Source: Micromonospora siamensis (GTDB lineage: Bacteria; Actinomycetota; Actinomycetes; Mycobacteriales; Micromonosporaceae). From it: a stretch of 64,000 bases of DNA. Of this stretch, positions 1 to 10,429 are shown in pieces (position 1 is the stretch's first letter; each line of letters starts with the position of its first letter). The notes beneath the pieces are model-generated. The model was not told the DNA's origin. It saw only the letters and a program-made list of their open reading frames with translations, and did no database searches. The stretch is taken from NCBI RefSeq assembly GCF_900090305.1, contig NZ_LT607751.1, positions 1,240,001-1,304,000 on the forward strand. The letters are read 5' to 3'. The translations under genes and the position numbers were made by a program.

Positions 1-90
1 GCCGGGCGGGTCGTCGGTGCCGCCGCAGCCGGTCAGGGTGAGCGCGGCCAGGGCGACCGCCCCGGCCAGCAGCGGGCGTAGCCGTCTCAT
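1..90 (-). CDS. N-terminus of a lipoprotein, probably ModA-like molybdate-binding protein (partial)
   Basis: Only the first 30 codons lie in the window; the gene continues past base 1. The translation starts MRRLRPLLAG, has a hydrophobic stretch, and then a lipobox LTGC followed by GGTDD, so it is an exported lipoprotein anchored by cysteine 21 or so. Its ATG overlaps the stop of the upstream TOBE-domain gene in an ATGA arrangement (88-92), so the two are translationally coupled. Coupling to a molybdopterin/TOBE protein makes the ModA solute-binding protein of a molybdate ABC transporter the best guess. The name rests on context; the lipoprotein signal is seen directly. Confidence 0.55.
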   Translation of the reverse strand, partial: MRRLRPLLAGAVALAALTLTGCGGTDDPPG

Positions 91-503
91 CAGCCGCTCC
101 TCGGGTTGCCGGCCACGGGTGCCCGCTCCACCACCACGGTCGTCGACTTGATCACTGCGACGGCCACCGAGCCGACCCGCAGGTCCAGCTCTTCGACCGC
201 TTCCCGGCTCATCAACGACACCACCCGGAACGGCCCGGCCTGGATGTCCACCTGTGCCATCACGGTGTCCTTGACCACCGCGGTGACGATGCCGCGCAGC
301 CGGTTGCGGGCCGAGGAACGCCCGGTGCCCTCCTGGTCGGCGGCGCCGGCCCGGACGAAGGCGGCCAGGTCGGCGCCGCCGATCGTCCGGTGCCCGTGGT
401 CGTCGCGGCTGGCGGGGAGGCGGCCGGCGTCGACCCAGCGCCGCACCGTGTCGGCGCTGACGCCGAGCAGTTCGGCGGCCTCGCCGATCCGGAACTCAGA
501 CAC
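90..503 (-). CDS. HTH-TOBE molybdate-binding regulator/storage protein
   Basis: A 137-residue protein with two parts. Residues 1-50 (MSEFRIGEAAELLGVSADT onward, with RRWVDAGRLPA) form a MerR/excisionase-type winged helix-turn-helix. Residues about 65-130 (RNRLRGIVTAV, AQVDIQAG, SLMSREAVEELDL, KSTTVVVER) form a single TOBE (Mop) domain, which binds molybdate or tungstate oxyanions. Actinobacteria often keep such small HTH-TOBE proteins first in the mod operon, and here the next gene is a lipoprotein joined by a 4-bp overlap. It could act as a molybdate-responsive DNA-binding protein or as intracellular molybdate buffer; the sequence does not decide between these. Confidence 0.85.
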   Translation of the reverse strand: MSEFRIGEAAELLGVSADTVRRWVDAGRLPASRDDHGHRTIGGADLAAFVRAGAADQEGTGRSSARNRLRGIVTAVVKDTVMAQVDIQAGPFRVVSLMSREAVEELDLRVGSVAVAVIKSTTVVVERAPVAGNPRSG

Positions 504-674
504 GCCACCACCCTAGCCATCGTGGCTGCGGCGCGAAACTCCCCGGAATCCTCGCATTGGCAAGCCGTAGCCATCCTCAGCCCTGGCAACTGCGTGGTGG
601 CTCGGAACCCGGCCGCAGGCGTCGGCGGCGGGCTCCTCCTTACCTGCTGGCGTCGGCGGTGCCGGCCCCCTACG

Positions 675-1850
675 GTGAGTGCCGTGGCGAGGACCGGTCC
701 GGCGACCCGACCGTGGCTGGTCGACGCCGCCGTCACGCTGGCCGTGCTCGTGGTGGCCGAGTTCGCCGTGGTGACCGGCCAGGAGGCCGGCGCCCGGCCG
801 CGCGACTGGTTCGCGTACGCCCTCGGGGCGGCGATGGCCGCGCCGGTGCTGCTGCGCCGCCGGTCCCCGCTGGTCGCCCTCTACCTGGCCGCCGGGGCGC
901 TGCTGGTCTTCTACGCGGTGGGCTACCCGGGCTTCCCGCCGGCACTGGTGCTCGCTGTGCCGCTCTACGACGCCGCCCTCGCCGGCCACCTGTGGCGGGT
1001 GCTGCCGGTGCCGTCGTTCTTCCTGCTCACCGGCGGTGAGGTGAGCGTCCGGCGGGGGCTGCCACCGCTGGACACGGTGGCCGTGTTCCTGCCCCAGGTC
1101 GCCGTCGTGGCGGTGGCGATGCTGCTCGGCGCCCTGGTCCGCAGCCGCCGGGCGTACGCCGCCGGTGTGCGCGAGCGGTTGGCGCAGGCCGAGCGGGAGC
1201 GGGAGCGGGAGGCGGAGCGGCGGGTGACCGAGGAACGACTGCGGATCGCCCGGGACGTGCACGACACGGTCGGGCACGCGATCGCCACCATCACCGTGCA
1301 GTCGGCGGCGGCGTTGCAGCTGCTCGACCGGGAGCCGGAGCGGGCCCGCGAGGCGCTGACCGCCATCCGGGGCACCGGCAAGGAGGCCCTGGCCGAGCTG
1401 CGCGCCACCCTCGGGGTGCTGCGCGGTGACGACGGCGGGCCGGCCACCGAGCGGGACGCCGGGCTGCACCGGCTGCCCGACCTGCTGGACGCGGTCCGGG
1501 CCGCGGGGCTGCGGGTCGAGCTGGACGGCGACCCGGGCGGGGTGGACCTGGCCGGTCCGGTCGACCACGCGGCGTACCGGATCCTTCAGGAGTCGCTGAC
1601 CAACGTGCTGCGGCACGGCGGCCCGCTGGCCCGGGCGCAGGTGCGGCTGCGGACCGCGCCGGGGACGCTGGCCATCGAGGTCGGCGACGACGGGCCGGGC
1701 GCCGGCCCGACCGCCGGGGACGGGGGCGGGCGTGGCCTGGCCGGGATGCGGGAGCGGGTCGAGGCGCTCGGTGGGACCTTCGACGCCGGGCTTCGACCGG
1801 CCGGCGGTTTCCGGGTACGCGCCACACTGCCGAGGGGGACGACGACGTGA
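675..1850 (+). CDS. NarL-family sensor histidine kinase
   Basis: About 391 residues from GTG 675 (GTG 684 is an equally good in-frame alternative; neither has a strong ribosome-binding site). Roughly residues 15-160 hold four or five hydrophobic membrane segments. A charged coiled-coil linker rich in R and E follows, then the HisKA_3 dimerisation box RIARDVHDTVGH with the phospho-accepting His near residue 196. The C-terminal ATPase domain shows ILQESLTNVLRHG (N box), GDDGPG (G1) and GRGLAGMRERV (G2). It overlaps the response-regulator gene by 4 bp (GTGA), so the two form a two-component pair. The signal is unknown. The transporter downstream is the likely regulated target. Confidence 0.9.
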   Translation: MSAVARTGPATRPWLVDAAVTLAVLVVAEFAVVTGQEAGARPRDWFAYALGAAMAAPVLLRRRSPLVALYLAAGALLVFYAVGYPGFPPALVLAVPLYDAALAGHLWRVLPVPSFFLLTGGEVSVRRGLPPLDTVAVFLPQVAVVAVAMLLGALVRSRRAYAAGVRERLAQAEREREREAERRVTEERLRIARDVHDTVGHAIATITVQSAAALQLLDREPERAREALTAIRGTGKEALAELRATLGVLRGDDGGPATERDAGLHRLPDLLDAVRAAGLRVELDGDPGGVDLAGPVDHAAYRILQESLTNVLRHGGPLARAQVRLRTAPGTLAIEVGDDGPGAGPTAGDGGGRGLAGMRERVEALGGTFDAGLRPAGGFRVRATLPRGTTT

Positions 1851-2542
1851 TCCGGGTACTGCTCGCCGACGACCAGTCCCTGGTCCGCGCCGGGCTGCGC
1901 GCGCTGCTGGAGGGCGCCGGCGACCTGACCGTGGTGGGCGAGGCCGGCAACGGCGGGGCGGCGGTGGCGCTGGCCCGGGAGTTGCGCCCCGACGTGGTGC
2001 TGATGGACATCCGGATGCCGGACGTGGACGGGGTGACCGCCACCCGGCGGATCACCGAGGACCCGCAGCTGTCCGGGGTGCGGGTGGTGATGCTGACGAC
2101 CTTCGTCGAGGAGGAGGACGTCTTCGCCGCGCTGCGGTCCGGGGCGAGCGGCTTCCTGGTCAAGGACGCTGAGCCGGAGGAGCTGGTGCAGGCGGTGCGG
2201 ATCGTCGCCCGGGGCGACGCCCTGCTCTCGCCGAGCGTCACCCGGGCGGTGATCCGGCGTTCGGTCGCCGCCGCGACGCCGGCCGTGGCCCGCCGCGAGC
2301 CGCCGGAGGTCGCCGCGCTCACCGCCCGGGAACGTGAGGTGGTCGCGTTGGTGGCGGCCGGCCTGAGCAACGAGGAGATCGCCGCCCACCTGGTGGTGAG
2401 CCCGCTGACCGCCAAGACCCACGTGTCCCGGGCGATGGCCAAGGTGGGTGCCCGGGACCGCGCGCAACTGGTGGTGGTCGCCTACCAGAGCGGGCTGGCC
2501 ACGCCCGACGCGTACTCCCCGGGGAGTACGCCGGGGCAGTAG
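1847..2542 (+). CDS. NarL/LuxR-family response regulator
   Basis: 231 residues. The receiver domain carries the acidic pair in LLADDQS, the phospho-accepting Asp54 in VVLMDIRMPD, the conserved Thr in MLTTF and the Lys in FLVKD. The output domain is a LuxR-type helix-turn-helix (LTAREREVVALVAAGLSNEE, then HLVVSPLTAKTHVSRAMAK). Translation starts at a GTG overlapping the kinase stop codon, so the two are made together. The gene's last codons contain a perfect 22-bp palindrome (2510-2531) and the MMPL transporter begins 66 bp later, suggesting local control of that transporter. Confidence 0.93.
   Translation: MIRVLLADDQSLVRAGLRALLEGAGDLTVVGEAGNGGAAVALARELRPDVVLMDIRMPDVDGVTATRRITEDPQLSGVRVVMLTTFVEEEDVFAALRSGASGFLVKDAEPEELVQAVRIVARGDALLSPSVTRAVIRRSVAAATPAVARREPPEVAALTAREREVVALVAAGLSNEEIAAHLVVSPLTAKTHVSRAMAKVGARDRAQLVVVAYQSGLATPDAYSPGSTPGQ
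2510..2531. promoter_or_regulatory. 22-bp perfect palindrome, possible operator
   Basis: Two 11-base arms (gcgtactcccc and its exact complement) meet with no spacer. It lies inside the last codons of the response-regulator gene and about 78 bp ahead of the MMPL gene. With no loop, it suits a dimeric DNA-binding protein better than a terminator. Its role is inference. Confidence 0.4.
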
Positions 2543-2608
2543 CCGGGGCGGCCGGGTGTCTTCCCCGGGGGGACGTCCCGGGGCGTCGCCGCGACCAGCA
2601 TCGGTGCC

Positions 2609-4762
2609 ATGGACACCTCATGGCTCGCCCGGCTCGCCGCCTTCTGCCACCGTCGCCGGCTCACCGTCGTCGTCGGGTGGCTGCTGATCGCGGTGGTGTC
2701 GGTCCTCCTGGCCGCCCGCTGGTCCGGCCCCACCTCCGACGACTTCACCACCGGCCCCACCTCGTCGGGCACCGCGCAACGGCTGGTGCGGGAGCACCTG
2801 CCGGAGTTCACCGCCGACTCGATCACGCTGGCCGTACGCTCCACCGTCCCGGTCGACGACCCGGCGGTCCGGGACCGGGTGACCCGGCTGGTCGACGAGC
2901 TGGGCCGCTCCCCGCACGTCGCCCGGGTCAGCTCCCCGTACTCCGGCCAGGGGCAGGTGTCCGCCGACCGGCACACGGCGTACGCGGTGGCCGCGCTGGC
3001 CGTGCCCAGCGGCGACCTGCCGGTGCCGGAGACCGCGAAGCTGCTGGACCGGGTGCACGCGGCCACCGGGGACGGGGTGACGTTCGCGCTCTCCGGGCGG
3101 GCGGTCGACGCGGTGGAGACGCCGGGCGGCGGCGCGGCCGACGCGGTGGGGCTGGCGGTGGCGATGGTGGTGCTGCTGATCGCCTTCGGTTCGGTGCTCG
3201 CCATGGTGGTGCCGATCGTGACCGCGGTGGTCGGCATCGTGGTCGGACTCTCCGCGCTGGAGCTGCTGCGCAACGTGCTCCCCACGCCGGGCTTCGCCGC
3301 CGTGCTCGCCACGATGATCGGGCTGGGCGTCGGGATCGACTACGCGCTGTTCATCGTGACCCGCTACCGGGAGGCGCTGGCGGCGGGGCGTACGCCGGCC
3401 GAGGCCGTGGTGGACGCGACCGGGACGGCCGGCCGGGCGGTGCTCTTCGCCGGCGGCACCGTGGTGGTGGGGCTCTGCGGCCTGCTCCTGACCAACCTGG
3501 GCTTCCTGCGCGGCCTGGCGGTGGGCTCGGCGGCGACGGTGGCGGTCACCATGGCCGCAGCGGTGACCCTGCTGCCGGCGCTGCTGGGGCTGCTCGGGCA
3601 CCGGATCGACCGGCTGTCGGTGCACCGGCGCCGGGAGTCGGCGCAGCCGTTGTCGGCGCGTTGGGCTTGTGCGGTGGCCCGCCGGCCGGTGGTCGCCACG
3701 CTGCTGGCCACGCTGGTGCTGGCCGGGCTGGCCGCGCCGGTGCTCGGGATGCGGCTGGGTACGCCGGACGCCAGTACCCAGCCCCGGGACACCAGCGCCT
3801 ACCAGGCGCACCGGATCCTCGCCGACGGCTTCGGGGATGGGTTCGACGCGACCCTCTCGGTGGTGGTCCGGCTGCCCGAGGGTGACCCGGAGCTGATCGC
3901 CGGGCGGATCGCCGGGCTGCCCGGGGTGGCGTCGGTGAGCCCACCGCGGCGCAGCCGGGACGGTGCGGTGGCGGTCCTCGCCGTCCGCCCGACCACCGGC
4001 ACCCAGGACCCGGCCACCGTCGAGCTGGTCCACCGGCTGCACCGGGCGACCGAGGGCCAGCCCGCGTACGTGGGCGGGGCGGCGGCGGCCACCATCGACT
4101 TCGCCGAGCTGACCCGGGACCGGCTGCCGGTGGTGATCGTGGTGGTGGTGGGCGTGTCGCTGCTGCTGCTGATGGTGGTCTTCCGGTCGGTGGTGCTCGC
4201 CCTGAAGGCCGGCCTGCTCAACCTGATCTCGATCGGGGCGTCGTTCGGGGTGCTGGTGGCGGTGGTGCAGTGGGGCTGGCTGGGCGGGCTGCTGAACTTC
4301 CCGACCGCGATGCCGGTCACCGCGTGGGTGCCGCTGATCATGTTCCCGATCCTGTTCGGGCTCTCCATGGACTACGAGGTCTTCCTGGTCTCCCGGATCC
4401 GCGAGGCGTACGACGCGACCGGGGACAACCGGCGGGCGGTCCGGGAGGGGCTGGCCCGCAGCGCCCGGGTGATCAGCGCGGCGGCGGCCATCATGATCGC
4501 GGTGTTCCTGTCGGTGATGCTCGGCGCCGACCTGGGGGTCAAGCAGCTCGGCCTGGGCCTGGCGGTGGCGGTGGCGGTGGACGCGACGGTGGTCCGGCTG
4601 GTGCTGCTGCCGGCGTCGATGGAGCTGCTGGGGCGGCTCAACTGGTGGCTCCCGCGCTGGCTGGACCGGGTGCTGCCGCAGGTCCGGCTGGAGGACGGCC
4701 CAGGTGCGCGGTCCGTGGCGGCGGGCGACCACCACCTGCACGCCGCGGGTCGCTCCGCCTGA
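2609..4762 (+). CDS. MMPL-family (RND superfamily) membrane transporter
   Basis: 717 residues, the usual length for actinobacterial MMPL exporters. There are twelve predicted membrane helices: one near residues 17-37, a block of five at about 185-335, one at about 368-390, and five at about 510-690. Two soluble loops lie between them. The repeated RND signature is visible as GLGVGIDYALFIVTRYRE in the first half and FGLSMDYEVFLVSRIREAY in the second; their Asp residues are the proton-relay positions. These proteins export lipids, lipopeptides or drugs using the proton gradient. The gene follows a kinase/regulator pair in the same direction, so it is probably their regulated target. The substrate cannot be read from sequence. 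Confidence 0.9.
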   Translation: MDTSWLARLAAFCHRRRLTVVVGWLLIAVVSVLLAARWSGPTSDDFTTGPTSSGTAQRLVREHLPEFTADSITLAVRSTVPVDDPAVRDRVTRLVDELGRSPHVARVSSPYSGQGQVSADRHTAYAVAALAVPSGDLPVPETAKLLDRVHAATGDGVTFALSGRAVDAVETPGGGAADAVGLAVAMVVLLIAFGSVLAMVVPIVTAVVGIVVGLSALELLRNVLPTPGFAAVLATMIGLGVGIDYALFIVTRYREALAAGRTPAEAVVDATGTAGRAVLFAGGTVVVGLCGLLLTNLGFLRGLAVGSAATVAVTMAAAVTLLPALLGLLGHRIDRLSVHRRRESAQPLSARWACAVARRPVVATLLATLVLAGLAAPVLGMRLGTPDASTQPRDTSAYQAHRILADGFGDGFDATLSVVVRLPEGDPELIAGRIAGLPGVASVSPPRRSRDGAVAVLAVRPTTGTQDPATVELVHRLHRATEGQPAYVGGAAAATIDFAELTRDRLPVVIVVVVGVSLLLLMVVFRSVVLALKAGLLNLISIGASFGVLVAVVQWGWLGGLLNFPTAMPVTAWVPLIMFPILFGLSMDYEVFLVSRIREAYDATGDNRRAVREGLARSARVISAAAAIMIAVFLSVMLGADLGVKQLGLGLAVAVAVDATVVRLVLLPASMELLGRLNWWLPRWLDRVLPQVRLEDGPGARSVAAGDHHLHAAGRSA

Positions 4763-4842
4763 GCGGGCGGTCGTCGGGTCGCCCGGTCCCTCCGTGCCGC
4801 TCCCTTCCCGGGCGGGTCGCGGCCCCGACAGCCGCCCGAAGT

Positions 4843-4890
4843 GAGCGTGATACCTCAGGGGCATTTTGATGACTCTGAGGTATCACGCTC
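4843..4890. repeat. Palindromic hairpin (16-bp perfect stem), probably a dispersed repeat
   Basis: The arm gagcgtgatacctcag (4843-4858) is followed by a 16-base loop and the exact complement at 4875-4890. It sits between the MMPL gene and leuC, pointing the same way, so it may end the MMPL transcript. No T-run follows. I recall near-identical palindromes as intergenic repeats in Micromonospora-type genomes; that needs a genome search. The remaining sequence between 4763 and 5057 shows only the 20-bp palindrome listed next. Confidence 0.6.
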
Positions 4891-5000
4891 GTCGGCTTGC
4901 GTGCTGCCGCGCGGCCGCTCCGGCCGCCCAGGCCTCACGGTGATCGGCCAGGTCGGGCGGCGTCCCAACTGGTGGTCGGTCTTTGACCCTTGGGCTGGGA

Positions 5001-5020
5001 CTGGGCCAATATTGGCCCAG
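5001..5020. promoter_or_regulatory. 20-bp perfect palindrome upstream of leuC, candidate operator
   Basis: The arm ctgggccaat is followed directly by its exact complement, ending 37 bp before the leuC start. Its position near the expected promoter suggests a repressor or activator site for the leuC-leuD-Sua5 operon. In Streptomyces, leuCD is controlled by the IclR-family regulator NdgR, encoded next door; no such gene is adjacent here. Confidence 0.45.
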
Positions 5021-5057
5021 AATGTAGACACCTACTCCACATTGTGAGACGAGGACC

Positions 5058-6452
5058 GTGGCCGAGAGAACGCTTGTCGAACGCATCTGGGCGGAGCACG
5101 TCATCGACGGCACCGATGAGGAGCTCATCTTCATCGACATGCACCTCGTTCACGAGATCACCTCTCCTCAGGCGTTCGAGGGGCTTCGAGACACGGGCCG
5201 CCGGGTCCGCCGGCCGGACCTGACGATCGCCACCGCCGACCACGACGTGCCGACCAGCAGCCGGCAGGTCCCGCTGGCCGACGAGATCGGCCGGCGGCAG
5301 CTGATGCTCCAGATCCGCAACTGCCGCGAGTTCGGCGTCGAGCTGCACCCGATGAACAGCCTCGGGCAGGGCATCGTGCACGTGATCGGCCCGCAGATGG
5401 GCCTCACCCTGCCCGGCATGACGATCGTCTGCGGCGACAGCCACACCGCCACCCACGGCGCGTTCGGCGCGGTGGCCTTCGGCATCGGCACCAGCCAGGT
5501 CGAGCACGTGCTCGCCACCCAGACCCTGCGGATGAGCAAGCCGAAGAGCATGCTGGTCCGGCTGGCGGGCACGATCTCTCCGCAGGCCACCGCCAAGGAC
5601 GTCGCCCTGGCCGTGATCCGGGCGATCGGCACCGACGGCGGCTCCGGCCACCTGATCGAGTTCCAGGGGCCGGTCATCGACCGAATGAGCATGGAGGGCC
5701 GGATGACCCTCTGCAACATGGCCATCGAGGCCGGCGCCCGCAGCGGCCTGATCGCCCCCGACGAGACCACCTTCGCCTACCTGGAGGGGCGCGAGCGGGC
5801 GCCGCAGGGCGCCGACTGGGAACGGGCGAAGGCGGAGTGGTCGACCTACCGCAGCGCGCCCGACGCGGTCTTCGACACCGTGGTGGAGCTGGACCTGGAC
5901 GGGCTGGGGCCGCAGGTGACCTGGGGCACCAACCCCGGTCAGACCACCGACATCGACGGCGCGGTGCCCGACCCGGCCGCGCTGGCCGACCCGGTGGCCC
6001 GGGACGCCGCCGTCCGGGCGCTGGACTACATGGGCCTGCGTCCCGGGCAGCGGATCGCCGAGATCCCGATCCGGACAGTCTTCATCGGCTCCTGCACCAA
6101 CGGCCGGCTGGAGGACCTGCGGGCCGCCGCCGAGGTGGTCAAGGGGCACACGGTGGCCGACGGGATCACCGCCCTGGTGGTGCCCGGCTCCGAGAAGATC
6201 AAGCGGCAGGCCGAGGCGGAAGGGCTGCACGAGGTGTTCACCGCCGCCGGCTTCCAGTGGCGCAACCCGGGCTGCTCGATGTGCATCGCGATGAACGGCG
6301 ACGTGGTCGAGCCCGGCACCCACGCCGCCTCCACCTCCAACCGCAACTTCGAGGGGCGGCAGGGCCCCGGCGCCCGTACCCACCTCGTCTCGCCGCGCAG
6401 CGCCGCCGCGACCGCCATCTCCGGCCGCCTCGCCGCCAGCCTGGCCGACTGA
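5058..6452 (+). CDS. leuC: 3-isopropylmalate dehydratase large subunit family protein, copy 1
   Basis: 464 residues, normal LeuC length, starting at GTG 5058 behind GACGAGGA. It is an aconitase-family hydro-lyase that isomerises 2-substituted to 3-substituted malates through a 4Fe-4S cluster. Cluster cysteines are visible in FIGSCTN and in CSMCIAMN, and [13 protein letters not shown] plus [11 protein letters not shown] are the usual active-site signatures. It forms a heterodimer with the next gene product. A second leuC-like gene lies at 52144-53550 in the NRPS cluster. Whether this copy makes leucine or serves a specialised pathway is unclear, because its third partner is a Sua5-like gene rather than the usual leucine-gene neighbours. 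Confidence 0.9.
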   Translation: MAERTLVERIWAEHVIDGTDEELIFIDMHLVHEITSPQAFEGLRDTGRRVRRPDLTIATADHDVPTSSRQVPLADEIGRRQLMLQIRNCREFGVELHPMNSLGQGIVHVIGPQMGLTLPGMTIVCGDSHTATHGAFGAVAFGIGTSQVEHVLATQTLRMSKPKSMLVRLAGTISPQATAKDVALAVIRAIGTDGGSGHLIEFQGPVIDRMSMEGRMTLCNMAIEAGARSGLIAPDETTFAYLEGRERAPQGADWERAKAEWSTYRSAPDAVFDTVVELDLDGLGPQVTWGTNPGQTTDIDGAVPDPAALADPVARDAAVRALDYMGLRPGQRIAEIPIRTVFIGSCTNGRLEDLRAAAEVVKGHTVADGITALVVPGSEKIKRQAEAEGLHEVFTAAGFQWRNPGCSMCIAMNGDVVEPGTHAASTSNRNFEGRQGPGARTHLVSPRSAAATAISGRLAASLAD

Positions 6453-6465
6453 CAAGGACGTCACC

Positions 6466-7104
6466 ATGGACAAGATCGACAGCATCACCGGCACCGCCGT
6501 GCCGATCGACGCCTCCGACGTCGACACCGACCAGATCATCCCCGCCGTGTGGATGAAGCGGGTCGAGCGCACCGGTTTCCAGGACGGCCTGTTCGCCAAG
6601 TGGCGCCGCGACCCGGGGTTCGTGCTCAACCAGCCGGAACGCCGGGGCGCGACGGTCCTGGTGGCCGGGCCGAACTTCGGCTGCGGCTCGTCCCGCGAGC
6701 ACGCCCCCTGGGCGCTGCGCGACTACGGCTTCAAGGCGATCATCGCGCCGAGCTTCGCCGACATCTTCCGCAACAACCTGCCGAACATCGGCCTGGTCCC
6801 GGTCACCCTCGACGAGGCGTCCTGCCGGAAGGTGATGGCCGCGGTGACCGCCGACGCCGCCGCGCCCGTCACGGTCGACCTGGTCGCCCGTACCGTCACG
6901 TGTACGGCCGCCGGGGTGGTCGACGTCCCGTTCGTGATCGAGGAGAACGCCCGCTACCGGTTGATCAACGGCAAGGACCTGATCGACCTGGCGCTCGACT
7001 ACGACGAGCAGATCCGCCGGCACGAGGAGCGTCGCCCGTTCTGGATGCCCCGCACCAACGGGCAGGTCGAGCCGGCGTTCGAGCTCTCCGGCGTCGAGCA
7101 GTAG
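6466..7104 (+). CDS. leuD: 3-isopropylmalate dehydratase small subunit family protein, copy 1
   Basis: 212 residues, starting 13 bp after leuC behind AAGGA. This is the swivelling aconitase C-terminal domain that completes the active site with LeuC. Diagnostic stretches are DVDTDQIIPA near the start, FGCGSSREHAPWAL and IIAPSFADIFRNN. Relative to the copy at 53568 it lacks a short segment after the FAKWR position, and its C-terminus diverges after the catalytic core. Both copies resemble isopropylmalate isomerase small subunits more than homoaconitase. It is in one operon with leuC and probably with the Sua5-like gene 73 bp downstream. Confidence 0.9.
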   Translation: MDKIDSITGTAVPIDASDVDTDQIIPAVWMKRVERTGFQDGLFAKWRRDPGFVLNQPERRGATVLVAGPNFGCGSSREHAPWALRDYGFKAIIAPSFADIFRNNLPNIGLVPVTLDEASCRKVMAAVTADAAAPVTVDLVARTVTCTAAGVVDVPFVIEENARYRLINGKDLIDLALDYDEQIRRHEERRPFWMPRTNGQVEPAFELSGVEQ

Positions 7105-7177
7105 GCATTCCGTCCCCGGCCTCGACCGCCCCGGCGGGCGGCCGGACGAGCAGAACCAGAAGCGAGGTTGATCCTTC

Positions 7178-7960
7178 ATGACCACCACCGTGACGCGCGT
7201 GCAGTGGCCGGGCTCCGCCCCGGACGAGGCCGTGCACGCGCTGGCCGCCGAAGGCGGGCTGGTCGTGGCCGCCACCAAGGTCGGCTACATCCTGATGACC
7301 ACCGACGGCGCTGGCCTGGAGCGCAAGTTCGACGCCAAGCGGCGGCGGCGCGACAAGCCCGGCGTGGTGCTCTGCGCCGACCTGGCGCAGCTTCAGGAGC
7401 TGGCTGTGCTCAACGACGAGATCCTCCGCTTCTACCAGGCCCACTGGGAGCAGGACGTCCTGCTCGGCTGCATTCTGCCCTGGCGGGAGGAGGCCAAGGC
7501 GCTGATCCCGGACCCGACGGCGCACGAGCTGGCGATGGACTCGCGGGGCACCAGCTGCTTCGTGATCCGGTTCGGCCGGCCGGCGGAGCAGCTGGTGGAG
7601 AGGATGTGGCAGTCGCGGACGCTGACCTTCGCCAGCTCCGCCAACCCGTCCGGGGTGGGCAACAAGGGCCGGGTCGACGGGATCGGCGAGCGGATCGAGC
7701 GAGAGGCAGACTTCATCCTCGCCGCCGACGACTACGTCGCCTCGATCCAGCCCGGTAAGGACGAGGGCAGCCGCCACGAGCAGGGCGTGATGGTGTCGAT
7801 GGTGGACGAGGCCGGTCGGCTCGTGCCGGAGCAGCACGGTCAGCGGTCGGTCACCCCGTGTCCCACCCTGATCCGCCGCGGCCTCGACTGCGACCGGATC
7901 ATGGAGAACCTGGCGGTGGCGTTCCCGTCCTGGGACTACCGGCACGGCCAGTACTACTGA
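7178..7960 (+). CDS. Sua5/YciO/YrdC-family protein
   Basis: 260 residues. The fold is identified by VVAATKVGYILMTT, the basic patch FDAKRRRRDKPGV and the signature FASSANPSGVGNKG, which correspond to nucleotide/threonylcarbamoyl-AMP binding elements of Sua5/YrdC. Housekeeping members make threonylcarbamoyl-AMP for tRNA modification. Relatives fused or linked to natural-product genes act in O-carbamoylation. The tail (SFPSWDYRHGQYY in part) is not one I know from tsaC, and the gene is linked to a leuCD pair, so a specialised acyl- or carbamoyl-adenylate role is plausible. The family is certain; the reaction is not. Confidence 0.7.
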   Translation: MTTTVTRVQWPGSAPDEAVHALAAEGGLVVAATKVGYILMTTDGAGLERKFDAKRRRRDKPGVVLCADLAQLQELAVLNDEILRFYQAHWEQDVLLGCILPWREEAKALIPDPTAHELAMDSRGTSCFVIRFGRPAEQLVERMWQSRTLTFASSANPSGVGNKGRVDGIGERIEREADFILAADDYVASIQPGKDEGSRHEQGVMVSMVDEAGRLVPEQHGQRSVTPCPTLIRRGLDCDRIMENLAVAFPSWDYRHGQYY

Positions 7961-8007
7961 TCCCGCGCGGTCGGGCCGGGCACGGTGGCCCGGCCCGACC
8001 GGTGCGG

Positions 8008-8751
8008 TCAGCGGGAGATCAGGGCGAAGACCCCCCACCCCAGGTACTCCCGGCGGCGGACGTGCCGCAGTGGATCCCCGGTCAGCTCCCGGCGTAGCTC
8101 CCCGGCCAGCTCGTCCTCCGGGTTGGCGTCCAGCCAGCGGCGCAGGTTGAGCCAGTGCGCCGCCGCGTACCGGTCCCAGCTGCCCTGGTCGGCGAGGACC
8201 ATCTCGACGAGGTCCCAGCCGAGGTCGCCGAAGAGCGTGACCAGGCCGGCCAGGTCGTGGAAGTCGTCCCTGGCGGTCGCGTGGCAGTCGCGGACCGTCT
8301 CCTCGTCGGGCGGGTCCAGCCGCCAGTACGGCTCGCCGACCAGCGCCATCCCGCCGGGGCGCAGGGCGCGGGCCAGGATCTCCAGCGTGCCGGGGACACC
8401 TCCGCCGATCCAGGTGGCGCCGATGCAGGCGGCCACGTCGACCGGCCCCTCGGGTACGAAGGCGGCGGCGTCGCCGTGCACGAACCGGACCCGGTCGGCC
8501 ACCCCCAGTTCGGCGGCCCGGTCCCGGGCGGCGGCGGTGAAGGCGGTGCTGATGTCCACCCCGGTGCCGGCGACGCCGTGGTCGCGGGCCCAGGTGCAGA
8601 GCAGTTCGCCCTTGCCGCTGCACAGGTCGAGCAGCGAGTCGCCGGGCTGGAGTCGGATCGCCTGACCGAGGGTGGCCAGCTTGCCGGCGTCGAACGGGTT
8701 GAGGATGCGCAGGTCACCCTCGCGGATGACGTGGTGGCGGGGCAGATCCAT
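8008..8751 (-). CDS. Class I SAM-dependent methyltransferase
   Basis: 247 residues from the ATG at 8751, chosen because AGGAGA stands just upstream; an upstream in-frame ATG at 8841 would add an unlikely Arg/Cys-rich leader. Motif I is LLDLCSGKGELL, followed by VDIS (acidic ribose-binding residue), HGDAAAF, and IGATWIGGG in the post-motif region. This is a soluble small-molecule methyltransferase-like protein. It is divergent from the PHB depolymerase gene, and the 286-bp gap between them (8752-9037) holds both promoters but no motif I can define. The substrate is unknown. Confidence 0.8.
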   Translation of the reverse strand: MDLPRHHVIREGDLRILNPFDAGKLATLGQAIRLQPGDSLLDLCSGKGELLCTWARDHGVAGTGVDISTAFTAAARDRAAELGVADRVRFVHGDAAAFVPEGPVDVAACIGATWIGGGVPGTLEILARALRPGGMALVGEPYWRLDPPDEETVRDCHATARDDFHDLAGLVTLFGDLGWDLVEMVLADQGSWDRYAAAHWLNLRRWLDANPEDELAGELRRELTGDPLRHVRRREYLGWGVFALISR

Positions 8752-9037
8752 GTCGGTGTCTCCTGACGGTCGTGCGCGAGCGGATGGATGTCGGACGCCG
8801 GTCGGCAGGGACCGGCACGCTCGGCAGCGGCACGAAAACACCCTCTTCGAGGCTCGTCGGAGTGACGGCCGTCAGGCTAGGCGGGGACTCCGGGGCGGGC
8901 AACGGGTTTCCGGGGGTGCCCGGTCCACACCACGGCCGTCCGGAGGGTGTCGGCCGGACGGATATCTGCTGTGGTCTATGTCACGTTACCGTCGTCGCAC
9001 GCCGGCCCCCGTCCCGGCCGGCGAGACGGAGGACGTC

Positions 9038-10409
<1,372 letters not shown>

Positions 10410-10429
10410 CCCGCGACGAGCGGCCGGGC

